Shown: piece after piece, positions 11,660 through 25,100 of the stretch
Layout: every line of letters starts with the position of its first letter
How positions within the stretch are numbered: the first letter of the stretch is position 1
Made by a program: the position numbers and the translations under genes
The notes under the pieces: generated by a model
Database searches by the model: none
What the model saw: the letters and a program-made list of their open reading frames with translations, nothing else
What the model was told of the DNA's origin: nothing
Source of the DNA: Cristatella mucedo
Taxonomy: Eukaryota; Bryozoa; Phylactolaemata; Cristatellidae
Direction of reading: 5' to 3'
NCBI GenBank assembly: GCA_009760855.2
Contig: WPIO01000219.1
Coordinates: 1-62,000, forward strand
DNA length: 62,000 nt

Positions 11660-11723
11660 ATGACCCAGCCGACCAGAGCCTTAAGGGAACAGCAGCAGAA
11701 GCTTGGATCACCCACTATTGAAG
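11660..11723 (+). CDS. Exon 1, start codon and short N-terminus
   Basis: An ATG in a good context (CACCATGA) opens 21 codons (MTQPTRALREQQQKL...) and ends before a consensus GTGAGC donor in phase 1. That phase joins exactly to the DED exon at 12104, whose first two bases complete the codon. The peptide is short, basic and Gln-rich, with no signal peptide, which fits a cytosolic death-fold protein. The start was chosen because it is the only nearby ATG exon whose phase matches. An upstream non-coding exon cannot be excluded, and no TATA or initiator motif was recognised. Confidence 0.6.
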
Positions 11724-14700
11724 GTGAGCAAGCTCCAGGGCATGTCGTCTGCAGGAGCTTTGACCAATGTACGAAGTGCGAGTTTTGCCGCATAGCATGA
11801 TTTAAAATCGACAGCTAGCCAGCCCAACAGTATGACATCGAAAAAGGAACTACATCGTTCGCATAGACTTTTTTCAGTCCGATGCATGCTAAACAAATGG
11901 TGGCGAATGATGAATGTTGGGAAAACTAGTGTCAAACAAACGGAAGCGGCCAGTCTAATGGGCCGAAGTTGAAGCAGGTTCACCTATCGACTCTTCGAGG
12001 CTATCTGTCTCTATTAAGCAGATCTCCTAGTCTCGCTTCCACCGCCGCACGATTATTTCTTAGCTCTTTCTTCATTCTTCTTTTTATTTGCTACTCATTC
12101 CAGATTCTTACGTCAGGGTCAGCCGTGCACTGACGTTAGGAGACGTCAGCCGCATCAACTTCCTCCTGGCTGATGCTCTCGATGCCGACTTGTTAGAACG
12201 AGCCGAAAGCGCCGTAGACTTGTTCTCGAACGTGCGTGACACAAGCCTGCTCACTCTGGACTTCCTCGCACTGCTGCTGTCGCTGCTCGGTCGCCGCGAC
12301 CTGCTGGAGGAGCTTCTACCCGGAAGTGTCGTGGCGACGACACAGCCACAGCAGCCTCTGCCGCCGATCAGCGGCAGGCGACTGCATCTGTACCACGAGC
12401 TTGAGGAGCAGGACCTGAGGCAGCGTGACAAGATAGCCGTCGCTTTCGTGAACGAGCTGAGGGACCCAAGTGTAGCCAATCGCGAGTGGCCCAGTCTGGT
12501 GAACGAGCTGCTGCGAAGATTTCCGCTCGACAGGCGAGCCGACCGGCAAATGGCGGCCAACTGGGTTCGCAAGCACATAGACGTGACAGATAGCGGGCAC
12601 GAGCAAAAAAAAGGATGCCGCCATGGTGAGGTCGCCCATGCTCCATGCAGGCGTGGAAAGCCAAGCTGCATTGCAACGAGCACTTCCATGCGCGGCAGCT
12701 TCCTGCCGACTCGTCTACTGTGCTTCGTGCACTCCTCCTGCTGGTAGCTGCTGCCCCTGCGTTCTGCTTGCTGCTGGTCGCAGGTGTGGCTGTCTGGTCT
12801 GCCCGACGTCTGTGCCAGAGCTGCTCTCTCTCTCCTCTTGTTTCACAGTCGCTCTTGGCAAGTCAGCTGCTGGTCACTCGCCTTAACTTGCCGAGTTACT
12901 CTTTGTGGAGGAAGGCTCATTGATAGCAATCATGCTCGTGAGCGTTATAGTCATTCCTGGTACACGGTGCTTGGACCAAGGAAGCTCAGATCAGGACCAA
13001 CTCAGTCGTGCTCATATGCTGTGCTGCGACTTCTAGCCTACATGCATCGTCTCGGCAGTGGCTGCGAATGTGTGTTAGCTGTTTAGGTCCACCGAGCCCA
13101 GGGAGGCAATGGCACACTCTGTGGCCATTTAAGTAGCTGTGCTGATGTGGAGCAGTGGGCATTTCCCTTTACATCGGCTGCTTTGGCTATGCCGATGACC
13201 CGTTCATAGGCTCCAATCGTTCTTCTTCTCATTTGCTACTCATTCCAGCTTACGCCTGGGTCAGCTGTGCCCTGCCATCAGGTGATGTTAGCCGCATCAA
13301 GTTCCTCCTGGCTGATGCTCTCGATGCCGACTTGTTAGAACGAGCCGAAAGCGCCATCGACTTGTTCTCGAACGTGCGCAAAAAAAGCCTGCTCACTCTG
13401 GACTTCCTCGCACTGCTGCTGTCGCTGCTCGGTCGCCGCGACCTGCTGGACGAGCTTCTACCCGGAAGTGTCGTGGCGACGACACATCCACTGCAGCCAT
13501 TGCCGCCGATCAGCAGCAGGCGACTATATCTGTACCTCGAGCTGGATGAGCGGAAGCTAAAGCAGCAAGACATGGCAGAGGTTGCTTTCGTGCACGAGCT
13601 GAGGGACCCGAGTGTAGCCAATCGTGAGTGGCCCAGCCTGGTAAATGAGCTGCTACGAAAATTTCCGCTCGGCAGGCAAGCCAACTGGCAAATGGCGGCC
13701 GACTGGGTTCGCAAGCACATAGACGTGACAGATGGCGGGCACGAGCAAACAAGCGAATGCCACCATGGTGAGGTCGCCAATGCTCTATGCAGGCACGCGA
13801 TGCCGAGCTGCATTGCTACCGCACTTGCATGCATGGCAGCGTCTTGCGACTCGTCCACTGTGCTTCGTGCACCTTTCCCGCTGGCAGCCGTTTGCCGCCT
13901 GCATTCTGCTTGCCGCCGGTCGCAGGTGTGGTTGTCTGGTCTGCCCGATGTCCGTGCCAGAGCTGCTCTCTCTCACTCTTGTTTCACAGTCGCTCTCTGA
14001 GCGAGCCAGCTTTCGGTCGCTCGAATTACCTTGCCGAGTTATTCTTCCCAGAGGAGGACTCACGGATAGTAATCATGCTCGTGAGCATTATAGTCATTCC
14101 TAGTAGTCGGTGCTCGGACCAAGTAGGCTCTGACCTACATGCATCGTCTCGGCAGTGGCAGCGAATGTGTGTTGTTAGCCGTTAAGGTCCAGCGAGCCCG
14201 GTTAGGCAATCACATACTCTGTGGCCGTTTAAATAGCTGAACTGATATGGAGCCGTAGGCGTTTCCCTTTAAACCGGCTGCTTTAGCTATGCCGATGACC
14301 GGTTCATGCGGCTAGCTATTGCAGTGCTAGCAGGGCCAAACGACGTATCATGCAGTCATGTTGATTTCAGAGGCACCAAACCCTCTAGTCCGAGGACAAG
14401 AGTGGATGCCTAGCCTTGATGGTCCGAGCAGCCTGCTGCATGCAATTTTAAATTGTTTATTTGAAATCCTGCTTTGGTGACACGCCACCTATTGGCGACA
14501 TGATGGCATTTGATTTGTAATATCTATGAGACAGTGTTTTCCAACTCTTAGGGAATCAGTTGAAATCATGCGAGTAGACTACAGAATAACAACAAGTTCA
14601 GCTTAAAAAGTATACACCCTACACCAGGCAATCTTATTCAACTATTCATAAAGGTTACGAAACCCGAATTGAAATTCAAAATCCCTAGTTCCACATGTTC

Positions 14701-17700
14701 TCTGATCCTTCCACATTTTTGTTTCCAGAAATATTCTCAGTATTTGAGCTTACACGTAAAGTTACATAGCCTAGAAAGAGCCAGAGTTCTCTGAGGGCAC
14801 TATATCAAATGCATTATTATTGTTATAACAAAATTTTAAGTTAGCTGTGTGATATTTTTGGCATATAGTACATATATGAGGTGATGCTGCTGTGAGATCA
14901 TCACCACGTGCTCGAAATTTAGGTGTCATTTTCGACCGCTGCCTCAATTTTAAAACCTTCATTCAGAAGACTGCTTCTACAGCTAGCCATCATGTCCGAT
15001 CCCTATCCAAGATTAGGCACTTTCTTAAGCAGCGGCTTGCAAAAAACTTAACCAGTTCCTTAGTTCTGTCTCCGCTTGATTATTGTAATTCCCTTTTGGC
15101 TGGATTACCAAGGAAAGCACCTAGGCCACTGCAGCTGACTATGAATATGGTTGCATGGCTAGTCCTCAAGTCCAAGAGTTTTGAGCACATGTCTGCTTTG
15201 CTAAATAAGCTAGGATGGATGGTGGTAGGGCAACGGATACAGAGCAAAGTTCTCAGGCTGACCAACAAGGCCCGCCACGGCTTGATTCCTTTGTACGTGG
15301 CTGAACTGCTGCACCAGTTTCAGCCTCTTCGTGCCCACAGGTCCTGTGTGTACAATAAATTACCAGTTTCAATCCTCAGCTTTTTCAAGACCGTTGGCTA
15401 TAGAAGTTTTAGCTCTGCAGGTCGTAGACTGTGGAACTCGCTCCCTCAATTCTTATGCAACGACAAATACTCTTCTGCTGCCGTAAATGGCTCATCTTTT
15501 CAGCGGTCCAGAGCTGCTACTTCCAAGCTACTAACTACGTCAACCGCTCTCCTGACTGAGCTAGAAATAATAATATTAAATCCTTGCTGATTACATAGCC
15601 TCTTTTTGTATAGCAACAGAAGAGCCTAAACGGCTATTACCACCGCTTGCAGTGGCGATACAGAATCGCTCACTGCAGTAATCAAACCCATGACTTCGGG
15701 ACCGAGGTCGTGAAAGCAACTGCTCAAACTAGTGTGCCATCACGGCTACGCTTCCCTCTTTCTCTTTTTTGCGTGAGACGAAGCCTAGTGGCTACCGAAT
15801 GTGTACCGAAAGTTTCTTAGGCTGTGAGTGAGCTATAAAAACTCTCCTGTGTAACACCAGCATAGTCTTTATGTCTTTGTGATGTTACAGGTGGAAATAC
15901 ATTACATGAAATATGCTACTGGAATGACTGAGACAAATAGGCCCCGTTTAAGAAAAGAAAACCTAGCCTAACTCAAGCATCGTTTCATGACTTGAGGAAC
16001 ATAATTGCAAGTATTTATTATTTCTAAATACAGGAGTCCCGCATCGAAAGTCCTTTTTGCCATCGAGAGGAAGTATGTACCTATACAACCAGGGATACAT
16101 TTTCTGGGCTCAGCTTGATTAGATACCCTCGGCGAGGCTCCTTAGTCACTAACTATCTTTAGTGTTTGATGCAACTTAAATGTATACAGATTTGGTGTGA
16201 AGCTTAACATAGCTGTTTTATATGTCTCAACAAGAACTCAGATTGAAATTGAGCAGCTTTCAGAAGAGCACGTACGAACAGTAACAGTTTTTTTTGGTCA
16301 ACGAACAATTCAGGTAGATTTCAATCGGCCAAATCCATCCGCTGGGGTTTTTGTTGGCTATCGTATGCGAACCCAACGTTTTGTTTCAGTTGCCGGCATC
16401 AGGCAGCTCATTAGGCTGGCTTATTAGATGACGATGGACTGGCAAGCAGTATTGATCGCTCTAATAAAAAATAATAGTAATACACACGAACATACTCGAC
16501 AGTAACATGTGCGTCGTGCTTCATGCTGGGGTCTGCTTGGCTCTATCGCACAGCTTGTGTGCATGCTTGTCGTGCCACCTTGGTTTATTCGAGGGGGAGG
16601 GGGTTTGGTGCTAGCATTATCGACTAAGGTCTTGTGCTCAAGCCTTTAGGCATATATATGACCCCGGGATGAGATTAGGTACTCTTAGATTGGTATACAA
16701 ACGAATTATGTGTTTTATATTTTCACTCTTGGTGGTGTTTAGCAACATATCCGTATAGCGTTGCTACAAGGAAGCATGCCCAGATTTGCATTCAAAGCAT
16801 CAGATGATTTGCTAGCTTTTATTTAGAAGTGCTGCTAGTTGCAGGTAAAAAGATACGAGTGCCCTCATTATTGGATCTGGACGAGCAACCGACTTATTCA
16901 ACGTCGGTTGTCGATGAGCAACAGACTCAAGCCTTACAAAGCATCGACTACGATCAGGTCGATCGTGTTGAAGAAACACCAGAATTCGGTCGGCACGGTA
17001 TCCAGACTATTGTCGTCAATATCATGATCGCCTGCTACGATAAAGCCGACTCGCTAGGCTTCGGCCGGTCGGCCGACGTTTACAAAGGTTGGTTGCCTCT
17101 GTGCTTCCGAGTCTCGGTGGCAGCCAGCAGCAGTATCAGCCTCGTGTGGTGCTGCTAGCACCAATCATTCTGTCTGCTCTCCCGTTGACGGTTTTTCTGA
17201 ATGGCTATTCAAAAAGAAGTCAAACTGCAATCTTGCAGTGCGAATGAAGGCGTAATATAAGGCGTGCAATGCATGTTCAGTACCGACGGCTGCTGCTCTT
17301 GCCGGTGCATAGTTCACATCTTGATCACAGACATTTACATACCAATCGCATCTCCCAAATTCTTTTCATTTCTCGGGGCCGTGCAGATGTAGATGTAGAA
17401 CATATACTGCCTAAGCGATTAGACTACGAAAAGCAGGTGGTACGATGCTTAGCCTGCTGGGGTAATAGATCTGATAGGTTTGCTAGAGCTAAAGTTCGCT
17501 GGAGTTAAAGTTCGCCGAACTGGTTTTGCCCAGTGTTTAAGGTGCTTGCCTCGATTATGGTCCAGCCAATGTAGCGGGCTCGAGCCCGGTGGAATATGAG
17601 CAGTGCTTGAATGGAGATTGAGTTCTCTTAGGGCAATATGCAAACGAATTATATTTAAAGAATAAAGGAATCTCGAAATGAGTGACACAACACAAGGTTA

Positions 17701-20700
17701 AAAGATTTTTCCTTCGGTGCTAGTGACAGGTAGTCCTGTAGGTTCTGCTGATTTGCTGACTTTGTATTGCATTTACTGACTTTGTATTGCATTTTAGGAT
17801 TCTGTCCAAAGATTCCATCGCTTAGAAAATATGAAGGCCTCGAGGTGGCTGTCAAGGTCTTGAACATCCCAACCACACACAGAGGCAATCAGTTTCACAA
17901 GTACTTTTGTCAGGTGAGCCGGTTGTGTTGTTCGTCTATAGCTGTGTTGCTAATCTGTGGTTCGAAAGCATTATATGTCAGCTTTGCATATATGTGTGTC
18001 AGAATGAACTCTGCAAAAAAATTGTATACCCTCGCAGTCGGCTTCTAGTGTTTGCAAGCCACGCCCTGTGAACTGTGGCTGCAGTGAGCAATCAGTGCAG
18101 ATCTCATTAGGTGTTCTTTGCTACTGCTTTGCATTTAAGCTGACTGTCGTTGCATCTTAAGGCTATGTGCATGTAGCTGAAATTATTGTCGTCACCCTGA
18201 TCGATGTATTATCAAATTGCTTTAGTAGACCGTTGGATACTCCCAATAGCTCTGCTGCAGTGGCTGACAAAATACCGAAGTAGTTTCAGTCAGGCAACTC
18301 TTAGATTAGAAGCTCGTAATGATTGGCTGCTGTTTCGGAGGTCCGGTGGGCTGCATTGAGAAGCTCTGCATACGGAGCATATTACTATAGTGCTAACCTG
18401 CATCGTCGTTGTAGGAGTTGCTGTGTGCGCATGTTCTTCGCAGCCCGTTCCTGCTGCCCCTCATCTGCTACAGCTGTGAGCCAAAGGAGAACAGCATCAC
18501 AGGGTAAAGTGGTGCAGTGGCCCTGTCAGTCGCTTAATCTCTTGTTATCTCTCCTCTTTTTCTCACACTCTCACCTTCTCTTTATTGCTATTTTACTCTT
18601 TTGCTCTCTCACTCATTCTCTCTCTTTCTCTTGCTCTCTCTTTTTTGCTAAAACTTTCCCCTCTATTTCTCTCTCCCTCTTTCTTACTCTGTCACCTTCT
18701 CTCAGTTTGTCCATCTCTCTTTCCTCTCTCGCTCTTTCTCCTCCAGTATTTTAATCTCTAGCCCTTTTATCTTTTCTCCAGTCTCTCGTTTTAGGTCTCT
18801 CTCCCTTATGCCTCTGTTTACCATGTCATCTCTGCCCCATTTTCATGTGATCTCCTCTGCCACCAATCACGTGTAAGCAGATTATGTGCACCATTAGCTC
18901 GTGCTGGCGGTCGCGATCATGCAAACGCTCAACAAACACGGGCACAACACAGGCACACTCAAAAACACGCCTGCATGCACATTCGTACGCTTAGCAGAAC
19001 TTGCGATAATCAGCACCCTAATAGATCGATGAAAACAGTTTTCACAGCAATGAAAATCTTGCTGTCTGCGGGACAGGCTTGCTGGACTTCTTGCAGCACG
19101 GAGAGTTGATCGATTCTTTGCTTCGGCCATGAATGTCTGTGTGCTTGTGCAGTTTGTGTACGAACGAGCTGTGGGGGTGGAGGGTCGAAGGGCACTGTCT
19201 GCTCTCACCCGTCTTCTCTCCCTGCTTCATGCTTATGGTGTGGGTTAGTGCTTTGAGCCATGGATCCAGCAGAGTCAATCTATTGGGCAGCCGTTATCCA
19301 TGTCAGAAGCAAAAGTGTTTTTGGAATCAAGCATTTCTGCTGCGTCAGACCGGGAAGAAAGTTTAGCTATACCAAGCAAACTCTGGGATAATGATAAGTG
19401 CGCAATTACCATCCAGAGTTCGTGTTTCACGAGGGAGACCTCCCTATAGGGATTGGGCAGCCACCTTGACTCTTCCAAGGCCGATTGCTACTTGCCGGCT
19501 CCGATTTTTGTTTCGCTGTGCTCGAGAGCTATAGCTGGCTGGCCTGCAGTACTTATAAGTGCCCACTGCCTGAGCAGCTTCAGATCCAGTGGTCACTCGG
19601 AAGCTGAGGGTAAAGGCGCTGCAAAGCTTCGGCTCTGTCCGGCAGCTCAGGTGCTCCTGTCGCTTGCGGAGCTGCTGCTTCAGCTCCGATGCTGGTCATC
19701 ATCCCGTGATGCCAAGTCGGGATGCTGGCCCAAACCCAGATACGTGTCAGTCGGCTCTTTCTTTTTGCTGCCAAATTATCGTTGCCTGAGTGACATGCTG
19801 ATGCAACTGAATTACTTAGATCGGGGTGGGGTACCATCTGAGGATCGTTGCCTTGTGTAAACTGATTGCCTAAGGTGGCTTCGTTGTCCTCTCACCACCT
19901 ATGTACCCGAATACTACAGGCCAGCACTTGCACGAATGATTACAATGCACTTGCGTGACTTGGTCCAACTCAGCTTGATGGTGCCATCAAAGCTAGATAT
20001 TCTATTAAAGTGCAGAGCTAGCTGAAGGGTTGCAGCACCAGTCCTCGTGGTCTAAAGTTGCACGTTCGAATTCAGGAAGTATAGATGAGTTATTTTCTGC
20101 TTGGAGCTATTCTAGCCCTCAGTTTTTGTCTGTGCAATTAGGTGAAGTTTAATCAATATAAATACACGTTAGTATGCATTTTCTTGCTGACAGACTCGTA
20201 CGTCCTACTTGCCATAATAAAATTCGACTTCCAAAAAGTGCAACATGAAAATATAATGTACCACAGGGTATGGCTGCTAACAGATTTTATGCGTTTTCTT
20301 GCCAATTGCAGACGTTCTATTTGCCAGAATAATCAAGCTTGAACTCATAAAATTGCTAAATTTGAAGTATGACATTGTAATAAAGTTTACTTATGTGCTT
20401 AATATTAGTTACTGTTATGTGCCCAAAGGGTGTGCATGGCTAGCTTGTTGCTGTAATATCATAGGAATGAGCTAATTCAGATGGGCACTCATATGAGTTC
20501 TTTCTTTTGAAGATTATCGAGTTATGCGATCTGTAGTTTTGACCTCCGTTGATGCAAATGGTCAATACATGCACAGGCATTTTTGCAGTTTGTCAGAAAG
20601 AGTAGCCAAAGGCCACATGCAGTAGATCTGAAAGCAGGCTGCTCTTGACTTAAGCAGGGATCGATCCTATAACTTTCACAGTCTAGTAGGCTACATTCCT

Positions 20701-22043
20701 AAAGACTGAGATTTTGATATTCTGTTTCATTCTTTCAACACAGGTTTTTAATCCTAGGCTTTAGAAAGGCACTTGCTTGCCTGAGCTGAGTGAGGGCATA
20801 CTATGTAATTGTTCGCTTAACTTCGATGGGTCGCTAATAATGATTTAGATAGGAGTTAGCCCCTAGAATGGAGGGGGGGGTCAATCCTTTATCGTACCTG
20901 TTCCATCGTTAGCAATGCTGAAGAAATAATAATAGTGATACGAATAAATATTTGCATTGCATTCTCAGAGTACTTACTCTCTTTCAAGGCTCTTTTTAAG
21001 TGCTGTAGAGGAAGCATGTTCATTTGGACATTGGTAACACCTACAGTGTTAACAAGCATATTGGCACTAACATGCACAGTGTCAGCACACATAAGCACTC
21101 AAAAAATAAAAAATCTTAAGGATCCATCAGGTGCCTTTTTGCTTCATTTAAAAAGAATGTCGTCAAGTCGGGAGGATGTCGTGACATCAGCCGGCAGTGA
21201 CTTCCAGGCTTTGGGAGCATGTGAGCTAGAGGCACGGTCTCCAAGAGATTTGAGGTTGATTTTAGGCCCAGTTAAGCAAATTGAGTCGGACAAGCAGATA
21301 ATGAGATTCCTAGCCTGGCAGGGAAAGTAGTTCTAATAGGTGAGCTAGGTGCAGAAAATGAATGAGACTTGGAATAAAGTGACAACATCTTGACATTGAC
21401 ATGCTGCTAGATTGGCAGAAGTGAACTCACTGCTTACTGGCCCTGTCGGCATGAGCGATTAGGCGATTGCAGCTAGCGCAAAACTATCCTGCTAGGCGTG
21501 TCTGTCGTGAGCGTCGCAGTTGCCGCATCACACTACTTCTCGCCGATCTGCACTGGCTACCAGTCAAACAACGGATCGACTTCAAGGTTTTATCACTCCC
21601 TTTTAGGTCCCTTCATTCCTTGGCTCCAGCCTATCTCTCAGATCTACTCGCCCACCACGCAATGCATCGTACAACCCGCTTTTCGGAATCCAACAGTCTA
21701 CAAATACCTCGTACAAACCTTAAATCCTTTGGATATCATGAATTTAGTTTGTATGCTCCCAAAGCTTGGAACTCCCTCCCGACTTGCATCAGAATATCCC
21801 CTGACTTGACCATTTAAAAATAACTTTGAATACACACCTGTTTAGGACAGCATTTAGTGGATGACTGTAAGTCGTCCTTCACGAGCTTATGATTGCTGAC
21901 ATTGTGCATGCTGCCACTAACCACATTTGCATGCTGACCCTGTGCATGTCACCCCTAACCATGTTATTCATTTTGTTTGGTTATCAAGCATGATATTACT
22001 CACCATTCAATTGCATTTCCCTTTGCAGCAAATGTAAAGCACC

Positions 22044-22102
<59 letters not shown>

Positions 22103-25100
22103 AGTTCTCTGAGGGCACTTTATCAAGTGCATTATTATTATAGCAGTGAGCAATGGTTCAATATCATAAAAGGGCCATTCCCGACGGACATGTCTGGACC
22201 CTGAGATTTGCACGAACCATAAGTGCCTGATCGCACGGGCCTGAAGATCTGCTACCAGTGAGTTACATAAGTTGACGCAGGATGTCACTAATGCATGGAC
22301 CAGTCTGGACATTGTATCCCTGTTTGAGGTGGTTTTATTTTTAGCGATTCCATCTAGCTGAAAGTAGGTCGACTTGTTCATGTATCAGAAGTGATCTTCC
22401 AGTGAGAGGTCACTTTGGAGTTGGACCCTTAGACTTCGTGAAGATGGGAGGTGTGTTAGTAGAGCCAATTCAGAGCTTTAAGCTTACTAATTTCTGAGTC
22501 ACTCCAAGTTGACTGCTACTAATGAGTTAGTTTTATTGTCATTGAATTCGAGAAAGTTTGAGGCCGTCTAACTAAATATCAGCAAAACAAGCAGCCTGAA
22601 AGTTAAAAATTTGGCATGCTTGAAGGCTTGGAGCTCTCACAGCATGGGTACAGCTGAATCCGTCTGTAGACAATTCAAAGCATGGAGTGTGCCTGGCAAT
22701 CACATCGGCAAGAGGGAAAGTATAAGCTTGTTAAACATAAGCTAAACAAGCACGGAGCTCTGAGGTTCATCGTACTTTAGTGGTTCTTTGGATGATTGCT
22801 GCCTGTCGACATCAAAGTCCTGGTAACTCTCACTGAGATAGGTATGACCCAAGCCATTGCTGTGCGGTGCCAGTGATGCCCAGGCAAGATGAGGTAAGCT
22901 CGAGAAGGACTTGCTGATCAATAGTATCAAATGCTGCAAATAGATCAAGCAAAACTAGCAGAGAGCTATTACCTAAGCCCGCATTTTTGAGACGGTCGTA
23001 AAAGCTAAGAGTTGGATGGAAAAACTGCCCTAATAGTCCTGTTTGGTCTGTGCCTGGCCCTGGGCTCGGACCTCCTTTCCTCTATCTGCTGGTGCCGAGC
23101 TTCAACCATTAAACCGATATCATGTCTGCTGCTCCACTAAAGATGGTTCAGACTGGTAGGGATAAGGCACTAGCATGAGCAGGAGTGTGTATTTGTGAGT
23201 CTAAAAACGCTTGTTAATGCATTCGTGTCCGTGTGTCCTTGCTTGCTCTGATGCACATATGATTGTGTGTGCATGCCTGTGCTGAATTTAGTCTGCTTCC
23301 CTCTAAGCAGGCATGGTGGCTAAACCCTGATCTTAAGAGGCATGGAAAGACATTGTTACAAAGCTTAAGCTTCTTTTAATTCTCCTTGAAAGGCCTTCTA
23401 AAATTGTTATTCCCTTTAGTTCGATGGTGCCTAGCTCTGCGTTGACCAAGCAACCCCGAAACATATTTTGATTTAAACCTCTAGAAATTAGGACACTCGT
23501 CTTTAAATGTAAATTGCCTAGAAAAAGATTGAGTTTTCTGAGGGAGCTATATCAAACGCATTATTATTAATATTATTATTCTAAGAGCTGTTAGATGCAC
23601 AGCTTGCCAGGCCTCTAGACCTGTTCTATAGCCTTGACTTCTCTAGCACCTCTAAAACATGTGACCATCCATAGCAAAAGTGATAAGCCGCTGCCATTAA
23701 AGCCGACACCAAGCATTGGCGCATTGAAGGTGCATTTCTTGGCATCATAATTTTGTGCAACCCAAAAAACACAGGTCTCTTCTTCTCAATAAAAAGTAAG
23801 CCCCTATTGCGGACCGAAGGTACCATACTGGAAATTTTCCAGAGTAGCACTCTCACATCACGGGTTTGCATGGCTGCAGTGTCGATTGAGGCAGCCTGAC
23901 ACCAACATCCCCCCTTCAGCCCGACAAATAAAGAGGGCTTTCGCACCCCTCCAGTCCGTCCCTATTGCTAAGGGCACATTGTATCGGCTTCCACGTGTGG
24001 ACAGAGCTTAACCTCGAATGCAGTGCTCCTAGTGGTGATAGTTACAGCCACTGCTCAGCCTATGTTCGACTAACGCCTTCGAAGCCCCGAGCTATCAAAT
24101 AACGGCTAGCATCTTGTGGGTGCAGCTCTAATGCATTAATGTAATGTATCTCTGTCTGTAACTACACACCGCCATAAAGACTATGCGGCTGCTATGCAGA
24201 AGAGTTTTGTATAGCAAACTCACAGCCTAAGTGGCTTTCGGTAGCCAACAGACTTCGTCCTATGTAACAAAGAGAAAGTGGGAGGCATAATAGCAGAGTC
24301 AGGAAAGCAGTTGAGGTAGTGAGTAGCATGGAAGTAGAAGCTCAGTACCGCTGAAGAGGATCAGTCATAGCCGGCAGCAGGAGAGTAGCTTTCGTTGCAT
24401 ACGAATTTTGAAAGCGAGTTCCGCAGTCTAGGACCTGCAAAGGTAAAACTTATATCGCCAGCAGTCTTTAAGCAGAACAATAGAGCAGTTAATCAAAGTC
24501 CACATAGGACCTGCGGGTGCAAAGAGGCTAAAACTGGTGCATCTATTCAGCTAGGTATAGAGGAGCCAAGCCGTGGCAGGCCTTGTCAGACAGCTTAAGA
24601 ACTTTGCTTTGTATTAGTTGATCAACCGGCAGCCATCATAGCTCTTTTAACAAATGAGACGTGTGGTCAAACCTCCGGTACCTAAAAACTAGCCTTGCAG
24701 CCATATTCATAGCCAGCTGCAGTGGCCTAGTTGCTTTCTTTGGTAGCCCAGCCAGTAGGGAATGGATTGCGTTCATGCATGCCGATAACAGCAGACCATG
24801 ACAAAGAGCATGCATACCTTAGCAAAGCGAGTCCATAGCCATATTGAAGTCTAGTAATCTGCAAGGAAGGGTTGCATGAGCTCAAGGGCGGCCATGACAT
24901 GCATCAACTGCCATATGGCCCAGAGATTGCCTTGATAGCTCAATCAGCTCAAGTTCCAAGGCTCAAACTCTGGGAGCACAGCTGACTGTCTGTTGCACGG
25001 ATTCAGCTTTAACGCTTCACTGCACACATATTATTGCATAGTCCGTTCCTAACCGCTAAACCTATGACCCAAAAATGAATATCGGTATTAGTCATTGTTA

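Larger units (their letters stand above)
12080..14310 (+). repeat. Tandem duplication of about 1.1 kb containing exons 2 and 3
   Basis: Unit 1 runs from about 12080 to 13208 and unit 2 from about 13230 to 14310. The matched blocks include the polypyrimidine tract (TTTGCTACTCATTCCAG), the whole DED exon, and the following roughly 500 bases of intron up to GGCTGCTTTGGCTATGCCGATGACC (13168-13192, matched near 14275-14299). Exon differences keep the frame; intron differences include indels not divisible by three. This is an exon duplication, not a CRISPR or satellite array. Confidence 0.88.

Noticed and set aside
12645-12923. Open frame after DED 1 with a membrane-like Leu/Val/Ala stretch
   Set aside because: The duplicate unit has frame-breaking indels in the same place and the exon donor lies before it, so it looks intronic.
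12080-14310. Two separate DED genes, or a CRISPR-like array
   Set aside because: Only two units of 1.1 kb containing spliced exons without their own start or stop context; phases fit one gene.
19453-19860. Possible exon in a GC-rich part of intron 6 (open on both strands)
   Set aside because: No domain, and exon 6 joins exon 7 directly with a complete kinase alignment, so no exon is needed there.
22043-22381. Open frames with (SL)n or (RE)n runs at 22.0, 27.8 and 30.5 kb
   Set aside because: They are translations of (GA)n/(CT)n microsatellites, not proteins.
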